From the NCBI GenBank assembly GCA_947579665.1, contig OX388348.1:17484001-17548000 (forward strand): 64,000 nucleotides of DNA, written 5' to 3'. Each line of letters opens with the position of its first letter. The first letter of the stretch is position 1. This stretch comes from Sympetrum striolatum. Taxonomy: Eukaryota > Arthropoda > Insecta > Odonata > Libellulidae. Shown in pieces: positions 13,201 to 26,274 of this stretch. Position numbers and translations under genes: made by a program. The notes beneath the pieces are model-generated. The model saw nothing but the letters and a program-made list of their open reading frames with translations. It made no database searches and was not told where the DNA came from.

Positions 13201-13689
13201 TGCCGATGAGGCTGAAATTCATTCCAATTCGGCGGCGAATCTCATCGCTGATTCCCTTCACCTTCCTCAGAGGAAAAAGAGCTTCCCACCCGTTTCTAGT
13301 TCTTTATCCCGCTCAAATATTATCGCCTAACGGTTTGCTAAAGTTTATATCTACGCATTTTGCTTCGACACCGTTTATTTGCAGATTAGAGCTGAACGTT
13401 TGGGGAAACGGGCAAAGAGTTGAAATGACGGTGTAAATGGATGAATAATCTCCTTCATGTTTACCAAATCACACAGTTTAACAATTTACGTCGACAGAAA
13501 GTTATGGAATATACATTTCTGGAACTCTGAAAAATCTTAGATAACCCGAGATGTTATTTTTTTAAATAATTATAGTAATAATGATAATAATAATGTCGTC
13601 TTTTTATGGGCGAATTTCAGCCTTAGAAGGCAATTCCTCCAATTATCCCCTTTTCTGAATTTCATCCGTTTTTTTTACATTTTTATTGA
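10291..13689. other. Non-coding stretch, no supported gene
   Basis: This is mostly AT-rich DNA. Short frames occur near 10.7, 11.4 and 12.0 kb, without recognisable motifs. A 12-base motif, CCCGAATACGGT, is repeated with a 16-base period near 11685-11712. The segment 13140-13440 is modestly GC-richer. I see nothing else. Confidence 0.4.
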
Positions 13690-13844
13690 TATCAAAACAC
13701 GCACACATAATACACGCACGCAATATACACAGAAAACCATTCCCTAACCGGAAAAAATCCGATTATCCGGGATTCGAACCCGGGACCGTGAGGTTGGAGC
13801 GTTAACGCGCTAATACGTTAACCACTCCGACACTACAGCCGGTG
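13690..13844 (-). repeat. tRNA-derived SINE, minus orientation (copy a)
   Basis: On the minus strand the head starts CACCGGCTGTAGTGTCGG, contains a box-A-like AGTGGTTAACG and a canonical box B GGTTCGAATCC (13770-13780), then a shared body CCGGTTAGGGAAT and a CA/GT-rich tail (13690-13738). It is the best preserved head in the family and shares its body with the copies at 13951, 30050 and 44100. The internal RNA polymerase III boxes imply its source was transcribed by Pol III. This copy is not an intact tRNA gene. Confidence 0.8.
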
Positions 13845-13950
13845 TTTAGAGTTTTTTTATGAGGCAGTGATATGATCGTGAAGATCAAGGCAATTTTTTA
13901 ATGATATTTTTGTTATTACATAATGATATTGTTCATTGATAAATTGTGCT

Positions 13951-14055
13951 CAGGCTGTGGTAGTGAAGTGGTTAGTGTCCAAGCGCCACCACCCCGAAGT
14001 TCCGGGTTCGGATCCCGGCTAATCGCACTTTTCTGGTTAGAGAATGGATCTACGC
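13951..14055 (+). repeat. tRNA-derived SINE, plus orientation (copy b)
   Basis: The head AGGCTGTGGTAGTGAAGTGG is followed by box B GGTTCGGATCC (14005-14015) and then TTTCTGGTTAGAGAATGG, which matches the body TTTCCGGTTAGGGAAT of the other copies. It lies 106 bases from copy a in opposite orientation, so the pair can form a large imperfect hairpin in RNA. Confidence 0.75.
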
Positions 14056-17000
14056 AAATAGTAATAATTATTGAAATGGATGAAATTGGGATCTTTCTTC
14101 CTGTTTCCATTTGAGAAATTATTGTGATGTGTATTTTTTTACTAATTAATTTTCTTATTAAATGTGATTAGCTGCCACCAGACTTTTATCTTACTGCGGA
14201 GATATGTGTGAATAAACAAAGTAATTAATTAATTTCTTGCGTGGATTACCCCATTAGTATCGATCTCAGAGTATGGAATTTCTTCTTAACTTTCTTGTCT
14301 CTCTAAAGTCTCGAAAGATTAGTGGATCCTCAATCTCAGCACTATTAGTTAAAAGAAGATTTGAAGAGGGTGCACAGCTTCTATGTAGGCTTAGAAGTAT
14401 GGTAGTGTGCTATTACTTTCGTCTCCGAGCCAGAATGGCACGTGAGTATCATATGCATGTAAACGCTCTATAATTATCACCTTTCAAAGAATTAAATTTA
14501 TAGTGGCGAAAATGAATGGCCTTAATCACCAATACTCAAACCTCAGTTTCCTTAATATATTCAAGGCCGATAATAACACAGATGCAAAGGAATGTAAAAG
14601 ATGCATTTTCTTTCATCCAGTATCTAAGGTCGAACAAAGAATATTGCATTCATTTAGATGTTTTGCTGCAGGAATCCCTTTCTTTTCTAAAGGTAAACGT
14701 AGATGAGATTAGAGTTCTGAATTCAATCATTTTCTTAGAATACCCATAATATAAACAAACGCATAAACTATTTCTAGTTCTGAAGATGACTAGTTTAAGT
14801 AGCTACATTCCCTACTAGTATAAATGCTAAATACTGTTTTCATTTTTTGCTAGTCTTAAAAGCAAACATTGCTTTGACACACCGCTCTATAAAATCTCTG
14901 AGCTATAATTCAAAGAACGGTGGCGACATGTGTTTGCTCCAGTAGTTTGTTCCGTATTTTACTATGGTAAAAAATTCTCAATATAATTAAAAATGACATG
15001 CTACCACTTGGAACTGAACGGTTTTCTTTAAATCGTTTATTCGCATGCGTTCAATGGATGCCATTATTTGCGACTTGTTCACATTCTTGTGTACTTTATA
15101 AACAGAACAAATTTCGCACGTTATGCTTCAACATATTGAAATATGTGTCAATCAGTAACACGCAGTTATCATAGCATTAGCTACTAAATTCCCATCTACT
15201 GAAAATTCGTTTTATTTTTACTATTTTTAAAGTCGTTTTCTCATATTTCATTTTCTTACAAATACTTCCTTCCAATCCTCCATATTTACCAATTAAAGTA
15301 AGAATAGAGGAGTTCATTATAACAAGTTTAATTATCTTTTTCTTTGCGTAAAAGTATCAGCCAAGTTAACCGTAGAAATCGTAGAAAAACTATTGCAAAC
15401 TTTTACCCTGCATCTGACTCGATTGTCAAGATAGCATTTTGGCTAATGTTATACAAGTGAGTTGCTATGCAAATCCAGTTGAGGTTACTTACGTAATTCC
15501 ACCAACAGAAAGATCCGAATCTCTTGGCATATAATTCTAGCAAACCTGCTTTCTCAAATTTCTTGATGGGATAAACTATTTTAAAGTATTTCGTTCTCTT
15601 TACATTATATTTAATGAACAATAATTATCCTATAGTTAATTTGCAAATAGAGAACAGTAATATTGCTCCTTATTTAAGTGAAATCCTTGGTGTTTTTTTT
15701 CTCTCGTATAACTATTGCTTTTCTTTATTTATCTAGTTTTTCAAGTTCTTGCTTAGAATGGATTCTGCTTGCACCTCTTTCGTTAATTTCCTTTCCTTTG
15801 TCTTGTCTCCTGTTCTAATTTATGACCTCCGCTATCACATCGTCTCTGAAGCAGGAATGCCATTTATCTCCGGGCATTATCAAACGTCGGAAACTATTCC
15901 AAAGTTTTCCTAGAGAATCAAAATTATAGCCAAAAACTTTGAGGACCCCTATTCTAAAATAGGCCGTCTTCTGGGATTAAGAGCTCTTTCAGTGTCTCAG
16001 ACTTTTTTCTAAAACGAGCCTTATAGCAATATGCATTTTTTTGTTTTTTGCAGCTTTTCCCAAAAAATGGTGGGATTTTAGTTCAAGGCAATATTCGGCA
16101 TACTCTCTTTTATGAGGAATGAGACTAAGATTATTGGGGTGTGGGCAATCATTTTTTCGGGTGATTTGGCAAGAAACGGTTTTATTCGAAGTTTGATTGC
16201 TAACAATAATTGGCCTAGGAGAAATATCACGAGTTTGTTAAGGCCAGAATTTGTCGCAAAGTAGGAATAATCTCTCTAAGAGGGATTTTGAAACAAAATA
16301 GATGCTTCCATTTATTTTGTAAGGATCATTCACTTTCTAAGTGTACAAAAGTAAAAGTTTTATTTCCTGCTCATATAGTTTTTTAGCTCTTCTTGGTACA
16401 TTCACATGCAATACTGCAAACAAGGATTGACATAAATTATGGTATCTGAACTTATTATTGAAATAATTTATCTAATCGCATTATATAATTTATTTATTTA
16501 ATATTCAGAATTTTTATATTTCGTAAATTAATAATTGTATACTAATTTTTTCATGTTAACCTATTTTGTTTCATTTTTTTATTATGTTACTTTAAGATGC
16601 TTCTGCTATATATTGATTTAATTTTAAATTTTTTTGTTATAGTTCAATTAACTACCAATGAAGTCATCTGGATGACTTAAAAGGTGGGTTAAACAATGAC
16701 GAAGTAAATAATATGGCGTCGAAAAGGGATGTATAGTTCAATATCACTTATTGTTCGCTGTAATCGACCAGGATAATTGGATAGTTCCTCTACATTCATG
16801 ATGCTCGCTTGGTACTCGGAAATAAATTGAACCAAAACATCTAAATCATTGCACCATTCATTCGACATCGCGACATTACAAATGTTTTTACAATAGAACT
16901 AATACTTTTGGCTCGAGTAAGATGCCTTTCCTTTCTCAGCATCGGCAAATCTCAGAGCGCGTATTTACGTATAAGTTCAGGAGGACGATTTAATTTATTA

Positions 17001-17099
17001 TATTGAAAAGGAATACTAATGTAATTAATACTTCATTGTCAGTACGCGAGGAATGGAACGTATCTATAAATGCCACATCACATTGCAAACATTTTGAGG
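14056..17099. other. Non-coding stretch, no supported gene
   Basis: Only short frames occur, none with a recognisable domain. No terminal inverted repeats, tandem arrays or RNA genes stand out. Confidence 0.4.
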
Positions 17100-17760
17100 A
17101 CTTAGCGCCCGCAAATCCGAGCCCCGAAACGACTTCCTCGACCTAGTTAGCGCTCTCTCGCGAAAATGACGAAATCATTCCGCACTCGACTTGTTTTCCT
17201 TCCTTCCCGATGAATGGCACTCATTCGTTCACCCCTGATCCCCATACCTCTCGACAATGGTGCAGGCAAAAAATGGGCCAAGAGAAACACAGAATTGCGT
17301 CGTCTCCCAGACTCAATTGGCCGGAACTTTTTTTCCGGAAGCACCGCCGCGCCTCCCCGAACACAGCGGAAAGTGCAGGAGACAGGAAAAAAAGCACGAA
17401 CGAATTCCGTGCCTTTCCCTCCGTGCGTTGTCAGAAGTATGTGGGAAAGGAACGGCGCGAGAAAAGAAAGGAAAAAAAGATGAAATGCCCTATCTGTCCC
17501 TAAACTCCATGGGTCGCTTCTTCTACTCCTTTCACCTTCCCTCTCGACGGTGCTGCCCTCTTTACTCCCCCCGGGAACTATGCCACAATGGAAGAACGAA
17601 ATGCGATCATCTTTTTTCTTCTGCCTCCACGTCACCGCTCTTGGCCGCATCGCTTAAAAAATGTCAGGGAAATAGTTGAAAGTGTTTCAAGGATTGTTGC
17701 CGCGGTTTTTCTCCGCTTTCCCTTCCCCTCGCAAATACCCCGTTCTCTCCCAACCTTCGA
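17100..17760. other. GC/CpG-rich islet with overlapping open frames
   Basis: This block is sharply richer in C, G and CpG than its flanks. A minus-strand frame (17147-17650, 167 codons) overlaps three plus-strand frames of 89 to 140 codons in the same DNA. That pattern fits composition better than a single real gene. None of the peptides looks like a known family; all are rich in basic residues and serine. It is a candidate CpG-type promoter, enhancer or exon, undecided. Confidence 0.3.
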
Positions 17761-18789
17761 ATTTTAAGGGATCGATCCCGTGGTCTAAATTTCTTTCCCA
17801 CCTGTCTCTGTTTATAAGAATACGGTTTCTGGAGGAAATGTGGCGATTATGGGGTGCGGGAGGAAGTGATGGATGCGGTAGAAAAAACTAGAAAGAATAA
17901 ATACAGGAAGTCGGTCTCATAAGAAGACGAGACATTGCTGGTTTCTTACTAATAATTTATTTCGTCACTAAACATTCAAATACACAGAGTAAATTCTGCC
18001 GCGAATAGGTGACATGTCAGTTAATACAGGAAATCTAATAAACGTAAATGTAGATTACGCAAATTAATATTTACATGTAGCCATTTTTACATTCATATCT
18101 TCTATTTAGAGAATTTTACATATGGAATATGAGAATGACTTTAACAGTTGAAACTACATTGTTGGAACAATTATATATAAGTACATTATCTCAAACCAGT
18201 GCCAGCCTAAATCGTTATTAGATCCAACAGGATAAGTCATTGTCCAGAAGGTATTCATCAACTATATTCATAATAGAATTTCACTGGAAATATTTTTTTA
18301 GGTTGTCCAGAAATCTTTGCTCATTCTTAACATATATTTTCAGAAATGTCTTTGAAATTTTGTTGTAGATTTTAAATGGGGTTCTTTCGAATAAGCTAAG
18401 ATGATGTATTGGGTATAATAATTCACATTTTTTTCTAGGTTTTACATGTATGTGGTGTTACCTTATTTTCAAATATATTCTTTTCTATATCAACATACTT
18501 AATTCATTCATAAATATAAATGCAGGGAAATGAAAGAATATCGTTTTTTTAATCGGTTTACATGCGAGACTATTCTTTGCAAATTTCATTAGTCGCACTT
18601 TTTCTTATGTATTTAAAAATGGTTTTAAAACCATATTATACGACGATAGACTACGCATAGGCTGCAAAATACCAAGAGTGAAGGTTGATCCTTGATTAAA
18701 TGACCTCCTACTATTTTGCTCGCACATGTTCTCGTACATTTCAAGCTTTTGATATTTAACGTGAATGGTGAAAGGAAATTTTGAACACA
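17761..18789. other. AT-rich non-coding stretch
   Basis: Nothing beyond base-composition noise. Frames are short and without motifs. Confidence 0.4.
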
Positions 18790-18791
18790 TA

Positions 18792-19089
18792 CTGTATTTT
18801 ACGGACTATTATACGCACTTCTTTCTTAAAAAAATTGTCTCCAAAATTCAGTTGCATTTTATACTCGAAATTAATATTAAAAAATTGCCATATATTTGAT
18901 GCCGTGGGAAACTTATCTCTATCTGAAGTAGAAGAAAGTTCAGATGACTATTTTCAGAGATTTTTAAGAATAGTTCGGTTTTTTAAGCTGAAATTTTTTT
19001 TAGTCTGGCATTCCAATATGAAAATAGTAAAAATGAATTTTTTTTAATTGCTTCAAATTCAGGTGCATCTTATGGCCCGTGAAATACGG
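18792..19089. mobile_element. 298-bp MITE with TA target duplication (Tc1/mariner-pogo type)
   Basis: The left end CTGTATTTTACGGACTATTA and the reverse-complemented right end CCGTATTTCACGGGCCATAA are diverged terminal inverted repeats, continuing through a shared GCAC motif. The element is flanked by TA at 18790-18791 and 19090-19091, the target duplication of the Tc1/mariner superfamily. The open frame crossing it (18781-19047) is part of the MITE and not a gene. Confidence 0.7.
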
Positions 19090-19359
19090 TAGGAATGCCA
19101 GGCGTTTTGTAGCAGTAAGTGTAAAAGAAGAAATAAGTTTTGGACTAACAAATTAGTCCAAAACAGAATGTTTAAATGCTTTGAATATGTAACCTGATTA
19201 GTTATAGCATCCTCTCCAAAAAGAGAAGGTACCAAATACTGGCCCTGAAAGACTATTATCATGTCCGATTTTCTTCAATAACTCTTGCTTCGCAGATCTA
19301 AATTCCATATTCCTAATCGCAGTAATCAATCGATAGGTACCCAAATAAGATTTTATTAG

Positions 19360-19460
19360 GGGTTTAAAATCTCCAATAGCCGTTTCTGCCGGCGTTCCTC
19401 TTCTCATTCCCCGGTATTCCGAGAAAACAAGACAGAACACCGCACTTTTTAAGAACATTC
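19360..19460. mobile_element. Partial copy of the GGTTTAAAATCTCCAATAGCC MITE family
   Basis: It begins GGGTTTAAAATCTCCAATAG and runs through CCTCTTCTCATTCC and GGTATTCCGAGAAAA to CACCGCACTTTTTAAGAACA. This matches the reverse complement of the right half of the copy at 43563-43690. The other end is missing, so this copy is truncated. Confidence 0.65.
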
Positions 19461-20640
19461 AATACATATTTTGAATGCGATGCATTCTTCGTCAGGAGTA
19501 ATTACTAACTCTATAGCGTAAAAAATAATTTCATTCTTCCTTTCATGAAGTTTTTTTTTTACTGTGAGGTTTATTAATTCTGATATGTTTTCATCGTTCA
19601 ATTCGGATAGACTCCGATATAAAGCAAAATATTTTTTTGAATCAGGTTTCGCCGCCATTCATCGCTATTAAATCGCAAAATTGCATTTAACTATTTAATG
19701 AAAAGTAATTGGGCAAGTATCTGGGAATCAATTTATTGGTATCGCGCACATCCCGGTCATCCAATCAGTTTGAGGTCAAACAAAATAATCCCTCAGGAAT
19801 AATTTTATTTCACTCACAACGGATTGAAATTTGATTAATCTGAAAGCATTGCATTATATTGTAATAGTAAATCTATATGACACATTTAACTAAATATTTT
19901 TCCTCACCAAGGAAAACAAATTAGCCGGAATATATTAATGATTAAAATGTTTGGTCTGATTTAATTTGAAAGTACTCGGAAGTGTTGCTCTCTGCGTTAG
20001 CATCTCGAAATCATAACCATCTTTTGAAGTTTCAATGTACATCACTTTTTAATATTTTGGCATTTGTAGAGTAATCGTCCCAAAGTTTAAAATTAGTTCC
20101 AATTACAAAAAAAAACAAATAAACGAGAATAGAAAAATTGTTCGGTCATGGATTTTTTTTTGAAATTACTTAAATCTTACCTACCACTATATTTGAGGTG
20201 AATGATTATTAGATGCATCCTTTTCTTATAAAAATATTACTAACTATTAATCATTTAAAGGAAGCACAAAGAGTAATAGTTGCAATATGATAATATTTTG
20301 GATTAAGGCTAGCTCAGAAAATATCTACAAATCAGCATAACTTTCTGAAACCATCATTAAAGTATAAGGATAAATAATATATAAATAATATAATGAAACC
20401 TTATGTGATTTTTATCAAAATAAATGCACAGCCCTGGCAAAGGGCAAAATCCTAGTATAGCAAAATCATTTTTCTTACTCAACGTTTACAAGGAAATTAA
20501 GAGGGGTAGATAACTTGGTGTTAGAAAAATGTGGAGAACCTTGGCTATAACGGAAGAAAGCGATAAAAAATGTGACATTTTCCTCTAGATCTACATTTTT
20601 TCAAATATATTAACAGGTTTTGCATTCTTCATAGTAACAG
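19461..20640. other. AT-rich non-coding stretch
   Basis: I see no gene, RNA or transposon end in it. Confidence 0.4.
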
Positions 20641-20668
20641 CATAGAGTAAGGATATCCTTACTCTATG
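20641..20668. repeat. Perfect 28-bp palindrome bracketed by 7-bp direct repeats
   Basis: The half-site CATAGAGTAAGGAT is followed directly by its exact reverse complement with no spacer. GTAACAG lies immediately on the left (20634-20640) and again immediately on the right (20669-20675). This could be the footprint of a template switch or snap-back repair event, or a tiny insertion with a 7-bp target duplication. Confidence 0.9.
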
Positions 20669-20675
20669 GTAACAG

Positions 20676-22608
<1,933 letters not shown>

Positions 22609-23809
22609 CTAGCAGAAGTGCCCGTTGATTCTCAACGGGGAAATCCCAATTAATAATTACTTTTGGTACAGTCTTGATCGTAACACTTGCCTCATAATTC
22701 CATTTAAATGATGTTCGGAAATTTCTAAAAAATACCTCCCGGATAGGTAGAGAATCAAAATTCAAGGAGCTCACAGATATGGACATTATCTATCGAAACC
22801 ATAAATTGCTTTTATAGAAAATGTCCTGGGTTCAATGCGAGGACGATGCAAACATCTCCAATTAAAAATACATGGGGTAATTTTTAATATTTTTTGGTGC
22901 ATTTATTGAAAGGATAGGAAGTTCTCTCTTACCTGGAAGATGTATATTAAGTCACGGTTTAAGAAAAAAATTTTAATAAAACCATAGACTTCCTGGTCTC
23001 GATGCCAGAACACATTAATATTTCTCACATAAGGAATATATGTGAAAAAAAGAACGTCGTTTTAGGCAGTTGCAGCCAATATGTCTGCTTGAATTTTCAC
23101 ATATAATACGCTGTAAAAATTTCATATCATTGACGTTTGTGGTTTAGCCTGTGAATTAGTATCCTATCTGGGTATCTATATACGAGTGAAAGTTGCTTGC
23201 ATATTGCAAGAATATGAAATGTATTTATAATCTTCATTCACATTGCACGTTTTGAGTTTCAATGTCATTGGGAAGAGATTCAAATATTTTTTTAAATCTT
23301 AGCAATTTCTAATTTTGTAGACGCCTGGTGTCGAACCCAGGACTTATTAGCGGATGCAAATGGGCTATTATAACTTGATAGGACCTGATCTTCGTAAATG
23401 CTAAGTTCGAAGTCCATATTATACCGGGAAGGTCCTGAAATAAGACTCCATTATCCCCGTCTGAAATGCATAGGGCAATGTAAATGGCTTTCTGGAATCG
23501 AACCAAGGACGATCAAGGAATCTTAAAACACGTATTTGAAATGTATCTATGATATTTATTTATATGACAAGTTTTCAGTTTTTCTATTATCGGGAAGAGG
23601 TTCAAAAAATTCTTAAACATCGTAACAATTATTAATTTTAGAGACCCCTGAACCCAGGACTTATTGTTAGTTGTGAATAGACCGAAAGACTTATTAAGAC
23701 TTGATTTTATTTGATGCAAAGTTTGAAGTCGATATCATGCCGGGAAGTAATTAAAATTTGTTTCTGTTATCTTCATAAGAAATGCATAAGGACATCCAGT
23801 AGAACGGAA
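22609..23809 (-). mobile_element. Helitron-type element H1, 3' end at 22609; 5' end not resolved
   Basis: On the minus strand the element ends with a hairpin (stem CCCGTTGA/TCAACGGG, 22621-22639), eight bases, then CTAG at 22609-22612, followed by T. This is the 3' signature of Helitrons: a hairpin close to a CTRR end, inserted before T. The body is non-coding, with no Rep/helicase frame, and carries internal modules such as CCTGGTGTCGAACCCAGG (23323-23343) that recur in H2. The rightward limit given is arbitrary, because no matching TC end was found before the minisatellite at 23810. Confidence 0.6.
23645..23795 (+). repeat. Module shared, inverted, with 25595-25755
   Basis: From CCCTGAACCCAGGAC through GCAAAGTTTGAAGTC, CCGGGAAGTA, AATTTGTTTC and AAGAAATGCAT, this block matches the reverse complement of 25595-25755. 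An earlier module at about 23245-23510 has the same plan, so the motif series is repeated within H1 itself. Confidence 0.65.
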
Positions 23810-24080
23810 CTCTAATTTTCCCGCGCTCTCTTTTCCCGCTCTCTATTTTTCCCGCTCTCTATTTTTCCCGCGCTCTAGTTTTCCCGCCTTCTAGTTTTCC
23901 CGCCTCTAGTTTTCCCGCCTTCTAGTTTTCCCGCGCTCTAGTTTTCCCGCCTTCTAGTTTTCCCGCCTCTAGTTTTCCCGCCTTCTAGTTTTCCCGCCTC
24001 TAGTTTTCCCGCCTTCTAGTTTTCCCGCCTTCTAGTTTTCCCGCCTCTAGTTTTCCCGCCCTCTATTTTCCCGCGGCTCC
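23810..24080. repeat. Minisatellite of 15-16 bp units containing TTTCCCGC, 17 units
   Basis: Units of the form TTCTAGTTTTCCCGCC and TCTAGTTTTCCCGCC are repeated in tandem. The first few and last units are variants (CGCGCTCTC, CCCTCTAT, CGGCTCC). I count 17 occurrences of TTTCCCGC. That octamer fits the published E2F consensus TTTSSCGC, though binding is untested. The array lies between Helitron ends H1 and H2 and was probably amplified within or beside them. Confidence 0.9.
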
Positions 24081-24616
24081 TGCGAGCAATTGGAAGTTTA
24101 GTTCTGACGTTTAATGCGTTTGATGAAACGCTGAGCGAATATTGCGCGGGAGTAAATTCGGCGAAAAATTTCAGCGCGCATTTCTGCACTTACATGTAGC
24201 ATCGAAATATCAGATTATGAACTTGGAGAAACATGTCGTCCAAACACATTTACTACATTTAATGCCTGATCCCATCCTTATTACCGTTGATTACATCTCT
24301 ACCACTATTCTGCACTTTAAAGCGTTGCTCTGTTTGGCTCACTGCGAAGAACTTCAGTGAGTTGTGGTTGGAAATTACTGGTAAATTAATATCCAAAGTA
24401 ATACGTTAGTTTCCTTAAATGTGCATCATTCACTCCATATCCATAAAAAAAGGTGTGATGCTCTGACATCTTTTCCTATCAGCTAAGAAAAACCGCATAT
24501 TCAGATAATTTTACGATTATATTTAACGCTAGCAGAAGTGCTCGTTGATTCTCAACGGGGAAATCACAATTGATTATTACAACGTATATATAATATATTT
24601 ACAGTCTCTATCCACT

Positions 24617-24949
24617 TGCCGAGTTTCAAGTTTCTATTTTATCGGGAAGTGATTCAAAATAAATCTTAAAAATCGCGATGTAAATTAAACGGGAGAATAT
24701 TTGCCATGACCTAGCGTCGAACCAAGGATAATCTTCGATGATGTCTTAATGGTTTTTGTCGGACACGCACGGCCTCCAGCGATACCTCGAATTTCAACTC
24801 TGTACTTAGCCAGAAAGTGCCTCAAAAAAATTTCGAAAATACCCGCCATGTATCTTTATGGAGAAAATCATGACTTTGGGGCCTTCTGGAATCGAACCCA
24901 TGACACTGAGGTTCAAAGTCGCCCTTTTTCTGGAGGGTACACGTTATGA
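24617..24949 (+). repeat. Left arm of a 333-bp inverted repeat
   Basis: This arm matches the reverse complement of 25181-25513 along its whole length. Shared landmarks are GCCGAGTTTCAAG, AAATCTTAAAAATCGC, TTAAACGG, CTAGCGTCGAACCA, GGCCTTCTGGAATCGAA, GACACTGAGGTTCAAA and ACACGTTATG. The arms are diverged by point changes and small indels. Confidence 0.8.
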
Positions 24950-25027
24950 TCACCACGTCACAAATATTTCAAGTCAGTGGTACTTGGGGAACATGGGTAG
25001 AATTTCGATCCCCTATATATAGGTATA

Positions 25028-25069
25028 TCCGGAGAAACGTCTATCTATAAAATATAGATGCTTCTCCGG
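25028..25069. repeat. Imperfect palindrome of two Helitron-like 5' starts
   Basis: CCGGAGAA...TCTATCTATA and TATAGATGCTTCTCCGG pair around a short AAA centre. Read outward on each strand, both halves resemble the 5' start seen at 26243 (TCTAT...TCTCTGGATTCATTCA). It may be a head-to-head junction of two 5' ends, in the spacer of the 333-bp inverted repeat. Confidence 0.5.
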
Positions 25070-25082
25070 ATTCATTCAAGGA

Positions 25083-25083
25083 T

Positions 25084-25119
<36 letters not shown>
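25083..25119. repeat. (GATA)n microsatellite, about 9 units
   Basis: A perfect GATA run inside H2, immediately followed by GGATACTAATTCACAGGCTAAACCA. That flank is found inverted in H1 at about 23139-23166. Confidence 0.9.
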
Positions 25120-25180
25120 GATACTAATTCACAGGCTAAACCACCAGTGTCATTGACTTGAAATTTTTACGACGTATTGG

Positions 25181-25513
25181 CCATAACGTGTAACCGCCAG
25201 AAAAAAAGCGATTTTGAACCTCAGTGTCATTGGTTCGATTCCAGAAGGCCCCAAAGTCCCGATTTTCTCCATAAGAATACAAGGTGGGGATTTTCGAAAA
25301 TTTTTTTGAGGCACTTACCGGAAAAGTAGAGAGTTGAAATTCAAGGGATCGCTAGAAGCCGTGCATATCCAACGGAAATCAAAAAGACATCTTCGTATAT
25401 TGTCCATGGTTCGATGCTAGGACGGGGCAAAAATCGGCCGTTTAAAATGCATTGTGGCGATTTTTAAGATTTTTTTACCCTTTCCTGATGGCTTAGAAAC
25501 TTGAAATTCGGCA
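25181..25513 (-). repeat. Right arm of the 333-bp inverted repeat
   Basis: This is the partner of 24617-24949, separated by a 231-base spacer with the GATA run and the 25028-25069 palindrome. Equal arm lengths suggest the two arose by one inverted duplication. Two Helitron copies in opposite orientation are the alternative. Confidence 0.8.
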
Positions 25514-25594
25514 TGAGGTTAGGTATCATAAATATATTTCATAATCTAATTTTGCATATTAGCTGATGGTCCTTGGTTTGATCCCATAGGGCCA

Positions 25595-25755
25595 TTTAAA
25601 TTCCTCAATGCATTTCTTACGGAGATAACGGAAACAAATTTTAGGTACTTCCCGGTATTATATGGACTTCAAACTTTGCATACAGAAAGATCAAGTCTAT
25701 ACAAATCAAATTGTGCATTCAATGCTATCAATGTGTCCTGGGTTCGACACCAGGC
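25595..25755 (-). repeat. Inverted copy of the 23645-23795 module
   Basis: It ends in GTCCTGGGTTCGACACCAGG, the reverse complement of the TpsiC-like motif at 23323-23343. Internal landmarks match H1 in reverse. Further such motifs follow at 25891-25910 and 26041-26060. Confidence 0.65.
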
Positions 25756-26274
25756 GTCTCTACAATCAGTAACTGATCCGATTTTCAATAATTATTTTGA
25801 ACCCTTTCCCAACAATATAGAAACTTGAAATCAGCATGTAGATAGAAATCATAGATACATTACAAAATCATGTTTTAGATTTCCCAGATCGTCCCTGGTT
25901 CGAATCCAGAGAGCCATTTAAATTCGTGAAAATTAGAACGTCTTTTTAGGCAGTTGTAGCCAAAATTTCTGCTTGAATTTTCACATATAGTTAGAGATGG
26001 TGATCTTCTATTCTGCTGCATAGTATGTTTACCAGTAAGACCCGGGTTCGATGCCAGACGATGAAATGTCAGCTAATTTTAAGAAAAATTTCAATCCTTT
26101 TTCTTTCTTTTGAGGACCGTCCTGATATGATGCCAATATGAAATTAGTACTGCCGATCTGCTTGCAGTATGCAAGCTACATTTTACTCGTATATATAATA
26201 GATAGATATGAATGAATCCAGAGAGGGTATTATATATAATAGATATCTTACAGCATTAATTGTATCTGGGCATT

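Noticed and set aside
13765..13840. Possible functional tRNA gene on the minus strand (good box B)
   Set aside because: The acceptor stem does not pair, box A is degenerate, and the same head plus a non-tRNA body recurs at three other places, so it is a SINE.
17147..17650. 167-codon minus-strand frame as a gene
   Set aside because: Three plus-strand frames of similar length overlap it in the same GC-rich DNA, and no domain or splice context supports it.
18781..19047. 88-codon frame as a gene
   Set aside because: It lies almost entirely inside the TA-flanked MITE at 18792-19089.
23810..24080. CRISPR-like array
   Set aside because: Units are contiguous 15-16 bp tandem copies with no unique spacers, in a eukaryotic context. 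It is a minisatellite.
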